From assembly GCA_013298675.1 (NCBI GenBank), contig JAAFIJ010000198.1, positions 1 through 5,354 of the forward strand: DNA of 5,354 nucleotides. The letters are read 5' to 3'. The notes under the pieces are model-generated. The model made no database searches, was not told the DNA's origin, and saw only the letters and a program-made list of their open reading frames with translations. This document shows, piece after piece, positions 1 through 5,354 of this stretch (position 1 is the first letter of the stretch; the number at the start of each line of letters is the position of its first letter). The stretch comes from Rhodobacterales bacterium (GTDB taxonomy: Bacteria; Pseudomonadota; Alphaproteobacteria; Rhodobacterales; Rhodobacteraceae). Position numbers and translations under genes: made by a program.

Positions 1-1514
1 ATTTGGGCGATGGAACCGCCCTTATTGATACCCAACTGACGCTTCCTTTGCAAAAGAAGATCCAATTGAAAGATGTGGATTATCGGGTGAACGGGGTCAT
101 CCACGACTTTGTCTCACAGTCTTTGGTCCCAAAGCGTAAGATCGCCGCGAAAAACCTGATGATTTCCGCCACACCTGCGGGGCTTGAGATCAAAGGTGCC
201 GGGTTGATTGGTGTCGTGCCGTTTGATGTCAGTTTTCAACAAAGCTTTGACCCTGCGCAAAAGGGCAAAGCGCGGATCGAAGGGGACGTCACCCTGTCGC
301 CCAAAACCGTCGATGAATTTGGCCTTGGTTTGCCCAAGGATATGGTTTCTGGGCAAGGGCAGGGTAAAGTCAACATCGCCTTGACCAAGGGGGCTGACGC
401 CAAGCTGACACTTACGTCTGACTTGGTGGGGATTGGCCTTACGATCCCCCAAATAGGGTGGAGCAAACCTGCCGGCGCTAAGGGTCGGCTGGAAACCTCG
501 GTCACTTTGGGCAAGACCCCAAAGGTCGAAAGACTTCGACTAGAGGCACCCGATTTGCAGGCGCTTGGCGCGTTGCGGATGCGGCCGGGGGGCGGACTTG
601 ATGTAGCCAGCTTTGAAACGGTCAAGATTGCGGACTGGTTCACAGGTTCGGTTGACTTTGTGGGCAAGGGCGCTGGGAAACCCGTTGAAATTAAGGTGAC
701 GGGCGGCAAGCTGGACCTGCGCGCCTTTCCAGACCCAAGCGAGCGTCAGTCAGGTGTCAGCCAAGGTGGCGGTCCGCTCTTTTTGTCGCTTGATAGTCTG
801 CAAGTTTCGGCTGGCATAGCGCTGGAAAAGTTCCGCGGAGAGTTTAGCCAGACCGGCGGATTGAACGGGACATTTTTGGCGCTGGTCAATGGGCTTGCCC
901 CGATCAAGGGAACTGTTGTTCCCGGCCAATTTGGAACGGCTGTGCGGATTGTCGGACAAGATGCAGGTCAGGTTCTGACGGCCGCCAAAATCTTTGCAAG
1001 TGCGCGCGGGGGCTCGCTTGATCTGACGCTAACGCCGCGGCAGTACCCGGGCCATTATGATGGGGATGTGCAGGTCAAAGACATTCGCGTGATCAATGCC
1101 TCGGTCTTGACCGAACTGCTGAATGCGATTTCGGTCGTCGGATTGTTAGAGCAGATGAATGGCAGTGGGTTGGTCTTTAACGAGGCGGATGGTTCCTTTG
1201 TGCTAACCCCCGAGGTCATACAAATCACCCGTGGATCTGCGGTTGGCGCCTCGTTAGGGGTATCAATGGCGGGAAATTATGAAACGGCCTCAGGCAGACT
1301 TGCCATGCAAGGCGTCGTCTCGCCGATTTATTTGCTTAACGGTATCGGTGCAATTTTCACCCGCAAAGGTGAGGGACTGTTTGGCTTTAACTACACCCTC
1401 AAAGGTACGTCCTCTGAGCCAGATGTCAGCGTCAATCCGCTGTCGATTTTCACCCCCGGAATGTTCAGAGACATTTTCAGGACACCTCTACCCGTCGCGC
1501 AAGGAAACGGCTGA
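1..1514 (+). CDS. AsmA-like / DUF3971 (YhdP-type) envelope protein, C-terminal part
   Basis: The frame is open from the left edge to the TGA at 1512-1514, giving 503 visible residues from base 3. The TTG at base 3 is only the first whole codon; no ribosome site can be seen and the gene starts outside the window. The visible part is rich in G, V, L and alternating polar/hydrophobic strands, as in the long beta-rich repeats of AsmA-like proteins. The last ~80 residues carry the family's C-terminal signature: GVVSPIYLLNGIGAIF (about 437-452), KGEGLFGFNYTLKGT, then NPLSIFTPGMFRDIF (about 478-492). Family knowledge: AsmA/YhdP/TamB-type proteins are anchored in the inner membrane by an N-terminal helix, span the periplasm and are implicated in phospholipid traffic to the outer membrane. 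Full-length relatives are usually around 1,100 residues, so roughly half is missing here. The family call is firm; the exact role in this organism is inferred. The gene is coupled to queA by a one-base overlap. Confidence 0.85.
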   Translation, partial: LGDGTALIDTQLTLPLQKKIQLKDVDYRVNGVIHDFVSQSLVPKRKIAAKNLMISATPAGLEIKGAGLIGVVPFDVSFQQSFDPAQKGKARIEGDVTLSPKTVDEFGLGLPKDMVSGQGQGKVNIALTKGADAKLTLTSDLVGIGLTIPQIGWSKPAGAKGRLETSVTLGKTPKVERLRLEAPDLQALGALRMRPGGGLDVASFETVKIADWFTGSVDFVGKGAGKPVEIKVTGGKLDLRAFPDPSERQSGVSQGGGPLFLSLDSLQVSAGIALEKFRGEFSQTGGLNGTFLALVNGLAPIKGTVVPGQFGTAVRIVGQDAGQVLTAAKIFASARGGSLDLTLTPRQYPGHYDGDVQVKDIRVINASVLTELLNAISVVGLLEQMNGSGLVFNEADGSFVLTPEVIQITRGSAVGASLGVSMAGNYETASGRLAMQGVVSPIYLLNGIGAIFTRKGEGLFGFNYTLKGTSSEPDVSVNPLSIFTPGMFRDIFRTPLPVAQGNG

Positions 1515-2545
1515 TGAAGCTATCCGATTTTGACTTTGAGCTGCCCGAAGACCTGATTGCAACGAGGCCCGCAAACCCGCGCAGCTCTGCGCGGTTGCTT
1601 TATGCGACAGGACAGACCATGGCGGATTTGGGCGTCGGTGATTTGCCCGATTTGTTGCGGGCGGGTGACCGGCTGATCCTGAACAACACCAAAGTTATCC
1701 CTGCCCGTTTGATGGGACAACGTGCCCGCGGCGACGCGGTTGCGAAAATCGAAGTGACCTTGTTAGAGGAAACGGCAGGCGTTTGGCGCGCGCTGGCCAA
1801 GCCGTTGCGTAAGGTTGAAATCGGCGAGGACATAGTCTTTGCCCCCGGGTTTTCTGCGACCGTTGTCGCAAAGACCTCTGGTGATCTGCATTTGCAATTT
1901 TTGCAAAGCGGAACAGAGTTTGAATTGGCTCTCTTGGCAACTGGGGCCATGCCTTTGCCCCCCTATATTGCCGCTCGGCGCAAGGCTGACGCGCAAGACA
2001 GTGTTGATTATCAGACCGTTTTCGCCAAGAATTCCGGGGCTGTTGCGGCACCAACGGCAAGTTTGCATTTCGATCTGGCCTTGATTGACACCCTGAGGGC
2101 CAAAGGCGTTACTTTTACCGAAGTGACCCTGCATGTGGGTGCAGGTACTTTTTTGCCGGTCAAGGTCGAAGATGTCACAACCCATAAGATGCATGCAGAA
2201 TGGGGTGAAGTTACTCCACAGGCGGCGGCGGAGATCAATGCAACCAAAGCCGCAGGTGGGCGCGTTATTCCCGTGGGCACCACGGCGCTGCGGTTGATAG
2301 AAACTGCGGGGCGGTCGGGAAAGGTTGAGCCTTGGTCGGCTCCAACGGATATCTTCATCTACCCCGGCTTTACCTTTCAGATATGCGATGGGTTAATGAC
2401 CAATTTTCACTTACCCAAATCAACGCTGCTGATGCTTATTTCTGCGCTGATGGGGAAAGACAGGGTGGACGAAATCTATGCCCATGCCATCAAGCAGCGA
2501 TACCGATTTTTCTCGTACGGGGATGCGTCACTTTTGCTTCCCTAA
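1514..2545 (+). CDS. queA: S-adenosylmethionine:tRNA ribosyltransferase-isomerase QueA
   Basis: QueA transfers and isomerises the ribosyl part of S-adenosylmethionine onto 7-aminomethyl-7-deazaguanine at the wobble base of GUN-anticodon tRNAs, making epoxyqueuosine. It acts in the cytoplasm as the penultimate step of queuosine synthesis. The 343-residue product is close to the usual length (about 340-360). Family blocks appear in order: FELPEDLIATRP near the N-terminus, RPANPRSSARLL (18-29), LNNTKVIPARL (56-66), GAMPLPPYI (144-152), a DYQTVFAKNSGAVAAPTASLHF block (165-186), THLHVGAGTF-like TLHVGAGTFLPV (205-216) followed by HKMHAEW (224-230), VIPVGTTALR (251-260), and DIFIYPGF to TNFHLPKSTLLMLISAL (279-312). 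The end, RFFSYGDASLLLP, is complete. The ATG at 1514 is preceded by AAGGA (1501-1505) with an 8-base spacer and overlaps the upstream stop (TGATG), so translational coupling is likely. No missing key region is seen. Other queuosine genes such as tgt are not in the window. Confidence 0.97.
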   Translation: MKLSDFDFELPEDLIATRPANPRSSARLLYATGQTMADLGVGDLPDLLRAGDRLILNNTKVIPARLMGQRARGDAVAKIEVTLLEETAGVWRALAKPLRKVEIGEDIVFAPGFSATVVAKTSGDLHLQFLQSGTEFELALLATGAMPLPPYIAARRKADAQDSVDYQTVFAKNSGAVAAPTASLHFDLALIDTLRAKGVTFTEVTLHVGAGTFLPVKVEDVTTHKMHAEWGEVTPQAAAEINATKAAGGRVIPVGTTALRLIETAGRSGKVEPWSAPTDIFIYPGFTFQICDGLMTNFHLPKSTLLMLISALMGKDRVDEIYAHAIKQRYRFFSYGDASLLLP

Positions 2546-2626
2546 AGGGCCCGTGTTCAAACCCTGACATTGTACCTATGACTTAACCCAAAATTGCGCC
2601 CAGTCTGCGCATAGATGTTTTCCACA

Positions 2627-2631
2627 AAGGA
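2627..2631 (+). promoter_or_regulatory. Ribosome binding site that fixes the MFS start
   Basis: The AAGGA core (within AAGGAAG, 2627-2633) lies 8 bases before the ATG at 2640. The in-frame TTG at 2634 would be only 2 bases from the core, too close for normal initiation. This supports ATG 2640 over the TTG that gives the longest open frame. Confidence 0.7.
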
Positions 2632-2639
2632 AGTTGCGG

Positions 2640-3875
2640 ATGTTCAAGGTCGTATTGCAGTCTTGGCCTTTGTTGCTGGGCGTCATGCTGTTGATGGTCG
2701 GCAATGGCGTTCAGGGGTCATTGCTGGGCATCCGCGGCGCGTCAGAGGGGTTTTCTACCTTTGAGCTGTCGGTCGTCATGTCTGCCTATTTCCTTGGTTT
2801 TCTTGGCGGATCACAGTTGGCACCCAGCATGATCCGAAGGGTCGGGCATGTGCGGGTGTTTTCGGCCCTTGGCTCGATGATTTCGGCGGTCTTGATCCTT
2901 TATCCCATGCTCTTGGATGTTTGGGCATGGTCCTTGATGCGCGTGCTGATCGGGTTTTGCTTTTCCGGCATCTACGTGACTGCGGAAAGCTGGTTGAACA
3001 ATACCGCCTCGAATGAAACGCGGGGTCAGGCATTGTCGGCCTATATGATCGTGCAAATGCTGGGGATCATTGCCTCGCAAGGCTTGTTGGCTTTGGGCGA
3101 TCCCAGCGGATTTGGGCTGTTCATCATCCCTTCGGTCCTGGTGTCCTTGGCCTTTATGCCCATCTTGTTGGCCGACACACCAGCGCCGACATTTGACGCA
3201 ATCGAACGGATGAGCTTTCGCAAACTATTTGTCACATCACCACTTGGTTGTGTTGGCATGATTTTGACGGGCGGGATATTTTCCGCAATGTTCGGAATGG
3301 CGTCGGTTTGGGGGGCAATGTCGTCGCTGACCGTGCAACAGATTGCGGCATTTGGTGCGTCGCTCTATGTAGGTGGATTGCTGTTGCAGTATCCGATCGG
3401 ATGGTTGTCCGACCGCAACGACAGGCGTGCTTTGGTGCTATGGTTGTCGATCGCGGCGACCGTTGTAATGGCCATCGCGGCTTTTGTGCCGTTACCCTTT
3501 ACTTTGCAGATCCTTGTAGCGCTTCTTTTAGGGGGGGCAATCAATCCGCTTTATTCGTTGCTGATCGCCCATACCAACGACTATTTGACCAAGACAGAAA
3601 TGCCCGGCGCATCGGCGGGGCTGATCTTTTTGAACGGCCTAGGGGCGATCTTCGGGCCATTGGTGACAGGCTGGTTTATGACCCAAGTGGGCGCGTCTGG
3701 ATATTTCATTTTCATCGGCGCGCTGTTTGCAATGTTGGCAGGCTATGCGGCATGGCGGATGTCACGCAGGAATGCACCAGCAGAGCAGGCGAGCTATGCA
3801 GGCCTTACACCCACAGCATCCTCTCTGGCTGTGGGCGCGGTTCTGAACCGTGATGCCAAGGCGGATGGACGCTGA
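2640..3875 (+). CDS. MFS transporter, YcaD-like
   Basis: This is a 411-residue integral inner-membrane protein of the major facilitator superfamily. About 12 hydrophobic segments can be traced, near residues 9-30, 43-62, 72-92, 95-117, 130-152, 158-178, 202-224, 233-254, 264-284, 287-311, 320-343 and 350-369, followed by a hydrophilic, probably cytoplasmic tail of about 40 residues. A motif A-like loop lies between helices 2 and 3 (GFLGGSQLAPSMIRRVGHVRV split around 53-73) and its repeat between helices 8 and 9 (GWLSDRNDRR, 254-263). Helix 4 and the following loop read RVLIGFCFSGIYVTAESWLN then RGQALSAYM. That ESW...RG...Y pattern resembles the YcaD branch of MFS proteins. The substrate cannot be told from sequence. 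The start is taken at ATG 2640, not the TTG at 2634, because of the ribosome-site spacing. The 94-base gap after queA holds no convincing terminator, so read-through from queA is possible. Confidence 0.88.
   Translation: MFKVVLQSWPLLLGVMLLMVGNGVQGSLLGIRGASEGFSTFELSVVMSAYFLGFLGGSQLAPSMIRRVGHVRVFSALGSMISAVLILYPMLLDVWAWSLMRVLIGFCFSGIYVTAESWLNNTASNETRGQALSAYMIVQMLGIIASQGLLALGDPSGFGLFIIPSVLVSLAFMPILLADTPAPTFDAIERMSFRKLFVTSPLGCVGMILTGGIFSAMFGMASVWGAMSSLTVQQIAAFGASLYVGGLLLQYPIGWLSDRNDRRALVLWLSIAATVVMAIAAFVPLPFTLQILVALLLGGAINPLYSLLIAHTNDYLTKTEMPGASAGLIFLNGLGAIFGPLVTGWFMTQVGASGYFIFIGALFAMLAGYAAWRMSRRNAPAEQASYAGLTPTASSLAVGAVLNRDAKADGR
3810..3835. repeat. 8-bp GC-rich inverted repeat inside the 3' end of the MFS gene
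   Basis: CCCACAGC (3810-3817) and GCTGTGGG (3828-3835) are perfect reverse complements around a 10-base loop. They lie in the region coding the hydrophilic C-terminal tail of the transporter. No T run follows, so it is not a classical intrinsic terminator. It may be chance, or an mRNA hairpin near the 3' end of the gene. Confidence 0.4.
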
Positions 3876-3894
3876 TTGTTGTGCGGCCTTGCGG

Positions 3895-3912
3895 GGCAGG
3901 GCGTTCCCTGTC
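3895..3912 (+). other. Stem-loop in the MFS-DUF924 gap
   Basis: Bases 3895-3901 (GGCAGGG) pair with 3906-3912 (CCCTGTC) through seven pairs, one of them G-U, closing a CGTT tetraloop. It is GC-rich and lies 20 bases after the MFS stop and 29 before the DUF924 start. There is no T run after it, so a standard Rho-independent terminator is unlikely. It could be an mRNA processing or stability hairpin. The structure is directly visible; any function is a guess. Confidence 0.35.
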
Positions 3913-3941
3913 ACGCTTCGGATAGGTAGCTGGAGGATGCG

Positions 3942-4523
3942 ATGTCTGATCCGATAGAGATTTTGGATTTTTGGTTGCACGAAGTCGGACCAGATGGCTG
4001 GTATGCTGCAGGCGACGCTTTGGACGCCGATATTAAAGATCGGTTCCACGATCTATGGATTGCGGCCCAGTCAGGCGGGCTTGAACATTGGAACGAAGGC
4101 GTTGCAGGATCGCTCGCGTTTATCGTTTTGTGTGATCAGTTTTCACGCAATATGCACCGTGGCACTGCGGAGGCCTTTGCGACTGATGCGCAGGCACGAG
4201 CAGCCGCGCGCATCGCTGTTGCGGCCGGGTGGGACCTTGACGCTCCAGAGCCAGAGCGGCAATTCTTTTACATGCCCTTTGAACATTCCGAAGACCCGGC
4301 GGATCAGGATATGGCGGTCAGCCTGTTGACCGAACGGCTGCCTTCGCATCCCGATATGGCGCTGCATGCCCGCGCGCACCGCGAAGTTATATCCAAGTTT
4401 GGCCGCTTTCCGTTTCGCAACGCAGCACTTGGGCGCGAGAGCACGGAACTGGAGCGTCAGTTTTTGACCGATGGCGGTTACGCCGCTGTCGTGACTGCGT
4501 TGCGTGCTCAAGATAAGGTCTAG
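3942..4523 (+). CDS. DUF924 family protein (TPR-like helical fold)
   Basis: The 193-residue product is about the usual length for the DUF924 family (PF06041), a conserved bacterial and eukaryotic family of unknown biochemical role with an all-helical, TPR-like predicted fold. The family's blocks are present in order: ILDFWL (7-12), LCDQFSRNMHRG (63-74) followed by AFATDAQAR (78-86), FFYMPFEHSED (108-118) with Q122, and FGRFPFRNAALGRESTELE (153-171) with FL after it. Conserved D65, R69, R73, H115, E117, R155, N160 and R165 look intact. No signal peptide or membrane segment is seen, so it is probably cytoplasmic. The start is ATG 3942, with GGAGG at 3932-3936 and a 5-base spacer. An ATG at 3937 is out of frame and lies against the ribosome site. 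It sits between the transporter and lpdA; neither neighbour reveals its job. Family assignment is strong; function is unknown. Confidence 0.92.
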   Translation: MSDPIEILDFWLHEVGPDGWYAAGDALDADIKDRFHDLWIAAQSGGLEHWNEGVAGSLAFIVLCDQFSRNMHRGTAEAFATDAQARAAARIAVAAGWDLDAPEPERQFFYMPFEHSEDPADQDMAVSLLTERLPSHPDMALHARAHREVISKFGRFPFRNAALGRESTELERQFLTDGGYAAVVTALRAQDKV

Positions 4524-4572
4524 ACATGCGTGCGGTGCATGGGCCTAAGGCGAAGAGAGTGTTGCTTGGATT

Positions 4573-4601
4573 TTGAAAGTAGTTTAGTGGCAAACTACTT
4601 T
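4573..4601 (+). promoter_or_regulatory. Candidate sigma70-type promoter of lpdA
   Basis: TTGAAA (4573-4578, five of six bases of the -35 consensus) is followed after exactly 17 bases by TACTTT (4596-4601, a weak -10 with three of six consensus bases). Transcription would begin near 4608, giving a very short leader before GGAG (4609-4612) and the ATG at 4619. The good -35 and ideal spacing are seen; activity is inferred. Confidence 0.4.
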
Positions 4602-4602
4602 C
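4575..4602. promoter_or_regulatory. Perfect palindrome upstream of lpdA, likely operator
   Basis: GAAAGTAGTTT (4575-4585) and AAACTACTTTC (4592-4602) are perfect 11-base reverse complements separated by AGTGGC. The arms are AT-rich (3 G-C pairs of 11) in a GC-rich region, and only TTCTTG-like sequence follows, so this fits a DNA-binding dyad better than an intrinsic terminator. It overlaps the candidate -35 and -10 boxes and ends 16 bases before the lpdA start. The geometry suits a dimeric repressor that blocks polymerase, but I do not recognise the motif as that of a particular regulator. As RNA it could also fold into a hairpin just ahead of the ribosome site. Confidence 0.6.
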
Positions 4603-4618
4603 TTGGGTGGAGATAAGA

Positions 4619-5354
4619 ATGGCAAGCCAGAACTTTGATGTTGTCGTCATCGGTGCCGGTCCCGGTGGCTATGTCGCGGCAATCCGCGCGTCGCAACTTG
4701 GTTTGAAGGTTGCCATTGTGGAGCGGGAAAACCTGGGCGGTATCTGCTTGAATTGGGGTTGCATCCCAACCAAGGCACTGCTGCGCAGCGCCGAAGTGTT
4801 TCACATGATGCACCGCGCCAAGGAATTCGGTCTGGCAGCCACTGGGATCAGCTTTGATCTGGATGCCGTTGTTGCACGCTCTCGTGGTGTGGCAAAACAG
4901 CTTTCGGGTGGCATTGGTCATTTGATGAAGAAGAATAAGGTCACCGTCGTGATGGGCGATGCCACGATCCCCGCCAAAGGGACAGTGCGCGTCACCACCG
5001 CCAAAGGTGTCGAAGACCTGACCGCCCCGGCGATCATTCTGGCAACGGGTGCGCGGGCGCGCGAATTGCCGGGACTTGAGGCGGACGGCGATTTGGTCTG
5101 GACTTACCGCCACGCCCTGCAACCCAAACGCATGCCCAAAAAGCTGCTGGTCATTGGATCGGGTGCGATTGGCATCGAATTTGCGTCTTTCTTCAACACT
5201 CTGGGAGCGGACACGACCGTGGTCGAGGTGATGGACCGCGTTTTGCCGGTCGAGGACGCCGAAATTTCTGCTTTTGCCAAGAAGGCCTTTGTCAAACAGG
5301 GCATGAAAATTCTTGAAAAGACCACGGTCAAGAAGCTTGACCGCGCTCCGGGTA
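4619..5354 (+). CDS. lpdA: Dihydrolipoamide dehydrogenase (E3), N-terminal part
   Basis: The frame is open from ATG 4619 to the right edge (245 residues plus one base), about half of the usual ~465. E3 is the FAD flavoprotein that reoxidises dihydrolipoamide with NAD+ in pyruvate, 2-oxoglutarate and branched-chain 2-oxoacid dehydrogenase complexes and in glycine cleavage. Visible in order: FAD-binding VVVIGAGPGGYVAA (8-21; G12, G14, G17) with E35 ending the second strand; redox-active disulfide GGICLNWGCIPTK (40-52; C43 and C48); the ILATGARARELPG block (140-152); and NAD-binding VIGSGAIGIEFASFF (178-192) with E203. The missing part should hold the central and dimerisation domains and the His-Glu pair. 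GGAG (4609-4612) lies 6 bases before the ATG. The LNWGCIPTKALLRSAEV variant resembles alphaproteobacterial pyruvate dehydrogenase-linked E3s more than the LNVGCIPSKALLH type, but that subtype is inferred. No E1 or E2 gene is visible. A palindrome and candidate promoter lie directly upstream. Confidence 0.95.
   Translation, partial: MASQNFDVVVIGAGPGGYVAAIRASQLGLKVAIVERENLGGICLNWGCIPTKALLRSAEVFHMMHRAKEFGLAATGISFDLDAVVARSRGVAKQLSGGIGHLMKKNKVTVVMGDATIPAKGTVRVTTAKGVEDLTAPAIILATGARARELPGLEADGDLVWTYRHALQPKRMPKKLLVIGSGAIGIEFASFFNTLGADTTVVEVMDRVLPVEDAEISAFAKKAFVKQGMKILEKTTVKKLDRAPG

Noticed and set aside
236..709. 157-codon minus-strand open frame opposite the AsmA-like gene
   Set aside because: Serine/proline-rich shadow product without motifs or a plausible ribosome site, opposite a supported coding frame.
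2564..2594. Possible MFS promoter: CTGACA (2564-2569) with a CAAAAT-like -10
   Set aside because: The -35 is good, but the only acceptable -10 needs a 19-base spacer; at 17 bases there is nothing resembling TATAAT. Not strong enough to annotate.
2595..2611. TGCGC/GCGCA inverted repeat with a 7-base loop in the queA-MFS gap, followed shortly by TTTT
   Set aside because: Only 5 base pairs, and the T run does not follow the stem directly and is short. It is too weak to call a terminator.
3248..3853. 201-codon open frame on the + strand inside the MFS gene
   Set aside because: It lies wholly within the well-supported transporter frame, its product is rich in R, C, D and W with no recognisable domain, and no ribosome site marks its start. 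It is a frame shadow.
4525..4541. CATGC/GCATG inverted repeat just after the DUF924 stop
   Set aside because: Five pairs plus one G-U wobble and no T run; could be chance and does not look like a terminator.
4575..4602. Reading the lpdA-upstream palindrome as a Rho-independent terminator of DUF924
   Set aside because: The stem is AT-rich and the following bases TTGGGTGG contain no T run; its position over promoter-like boxes fits an operator better.
4595..5122. 175-codon open frame on the minus strand opposite lpdA
   Set aside because: It is antisense to the clear FAD and disulfide motifs of lpdA, has no family features, and reflects codon bias of the real gene.

Overview
The window looks like chromosomal, housekeeping-type DNA of an alphaproteobacterium, most likely a Rhodobacterales (Roseobacter-group) species. 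The evidence is moderate-to-high G+C with typical alphaproteobacterial codon use, a QueA with the APTASLHF variant and a SYGDASLLLP-like C-terminus, an AsmA-like protein ending in the NPLSIFTPGMFRDIF signature, and a dihydrolipoamide dehydrogenase with the GGICLNWGCIPTK active-site variant. The lineage is inferred from remembered family features, not from a search.

Five protein genes lie on the + strand and fill nearly the whole window. (1) 1-1514 is the C-terminal half of a large AsmA-like/DUF3971 envelope protein, cut by the left edge. (2) 1514-2545 is queA, the queuosine-biosynthesis tRNA ribosyltransferase-isomerase; its start codon shares a base with the stop of gene 1 (TGATG). (3) 2640-3875 is a 12-helix MFS transporter of the YcaD-like type. 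(4) 3942-4523 is a DUF924 family protein. (5) 4619-5354 is the N-terminal half of lpdA (dihydrolipoamide dehydrogenase, E3), cut by the right edge. The gaps are 94, 66 and 95 bases. No minus-strand gene, tRNA, rRNA, CRISPR array, insertion sequence or attachment site was seen.

Genes 1 and 2 are clearly translationally coupled. The others may be read from the same transcript or from their own promoters. The clearest regulatory signal is just upstream of lpdA: a perfect 11-base inverted repeat with a 6-base spacer (4575-4602). It coincides almost exactly with a candidate sigma70-type promoter (TTGAAA, 17 bases, TACTTT), so it looks like an operator controlling lpdA.

The genes do not form one obvious pathway: envelope lipid homeostasis, tRNA modification, an unknown exporter, an unknown small protein and central carbon metabolism. 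I did not find a novel multi-gene system here. The items most worth a second look are the lpdA palindrome, the unexplained DUF924-lpdA neighbourhood, and a few smaller inverted repeats.
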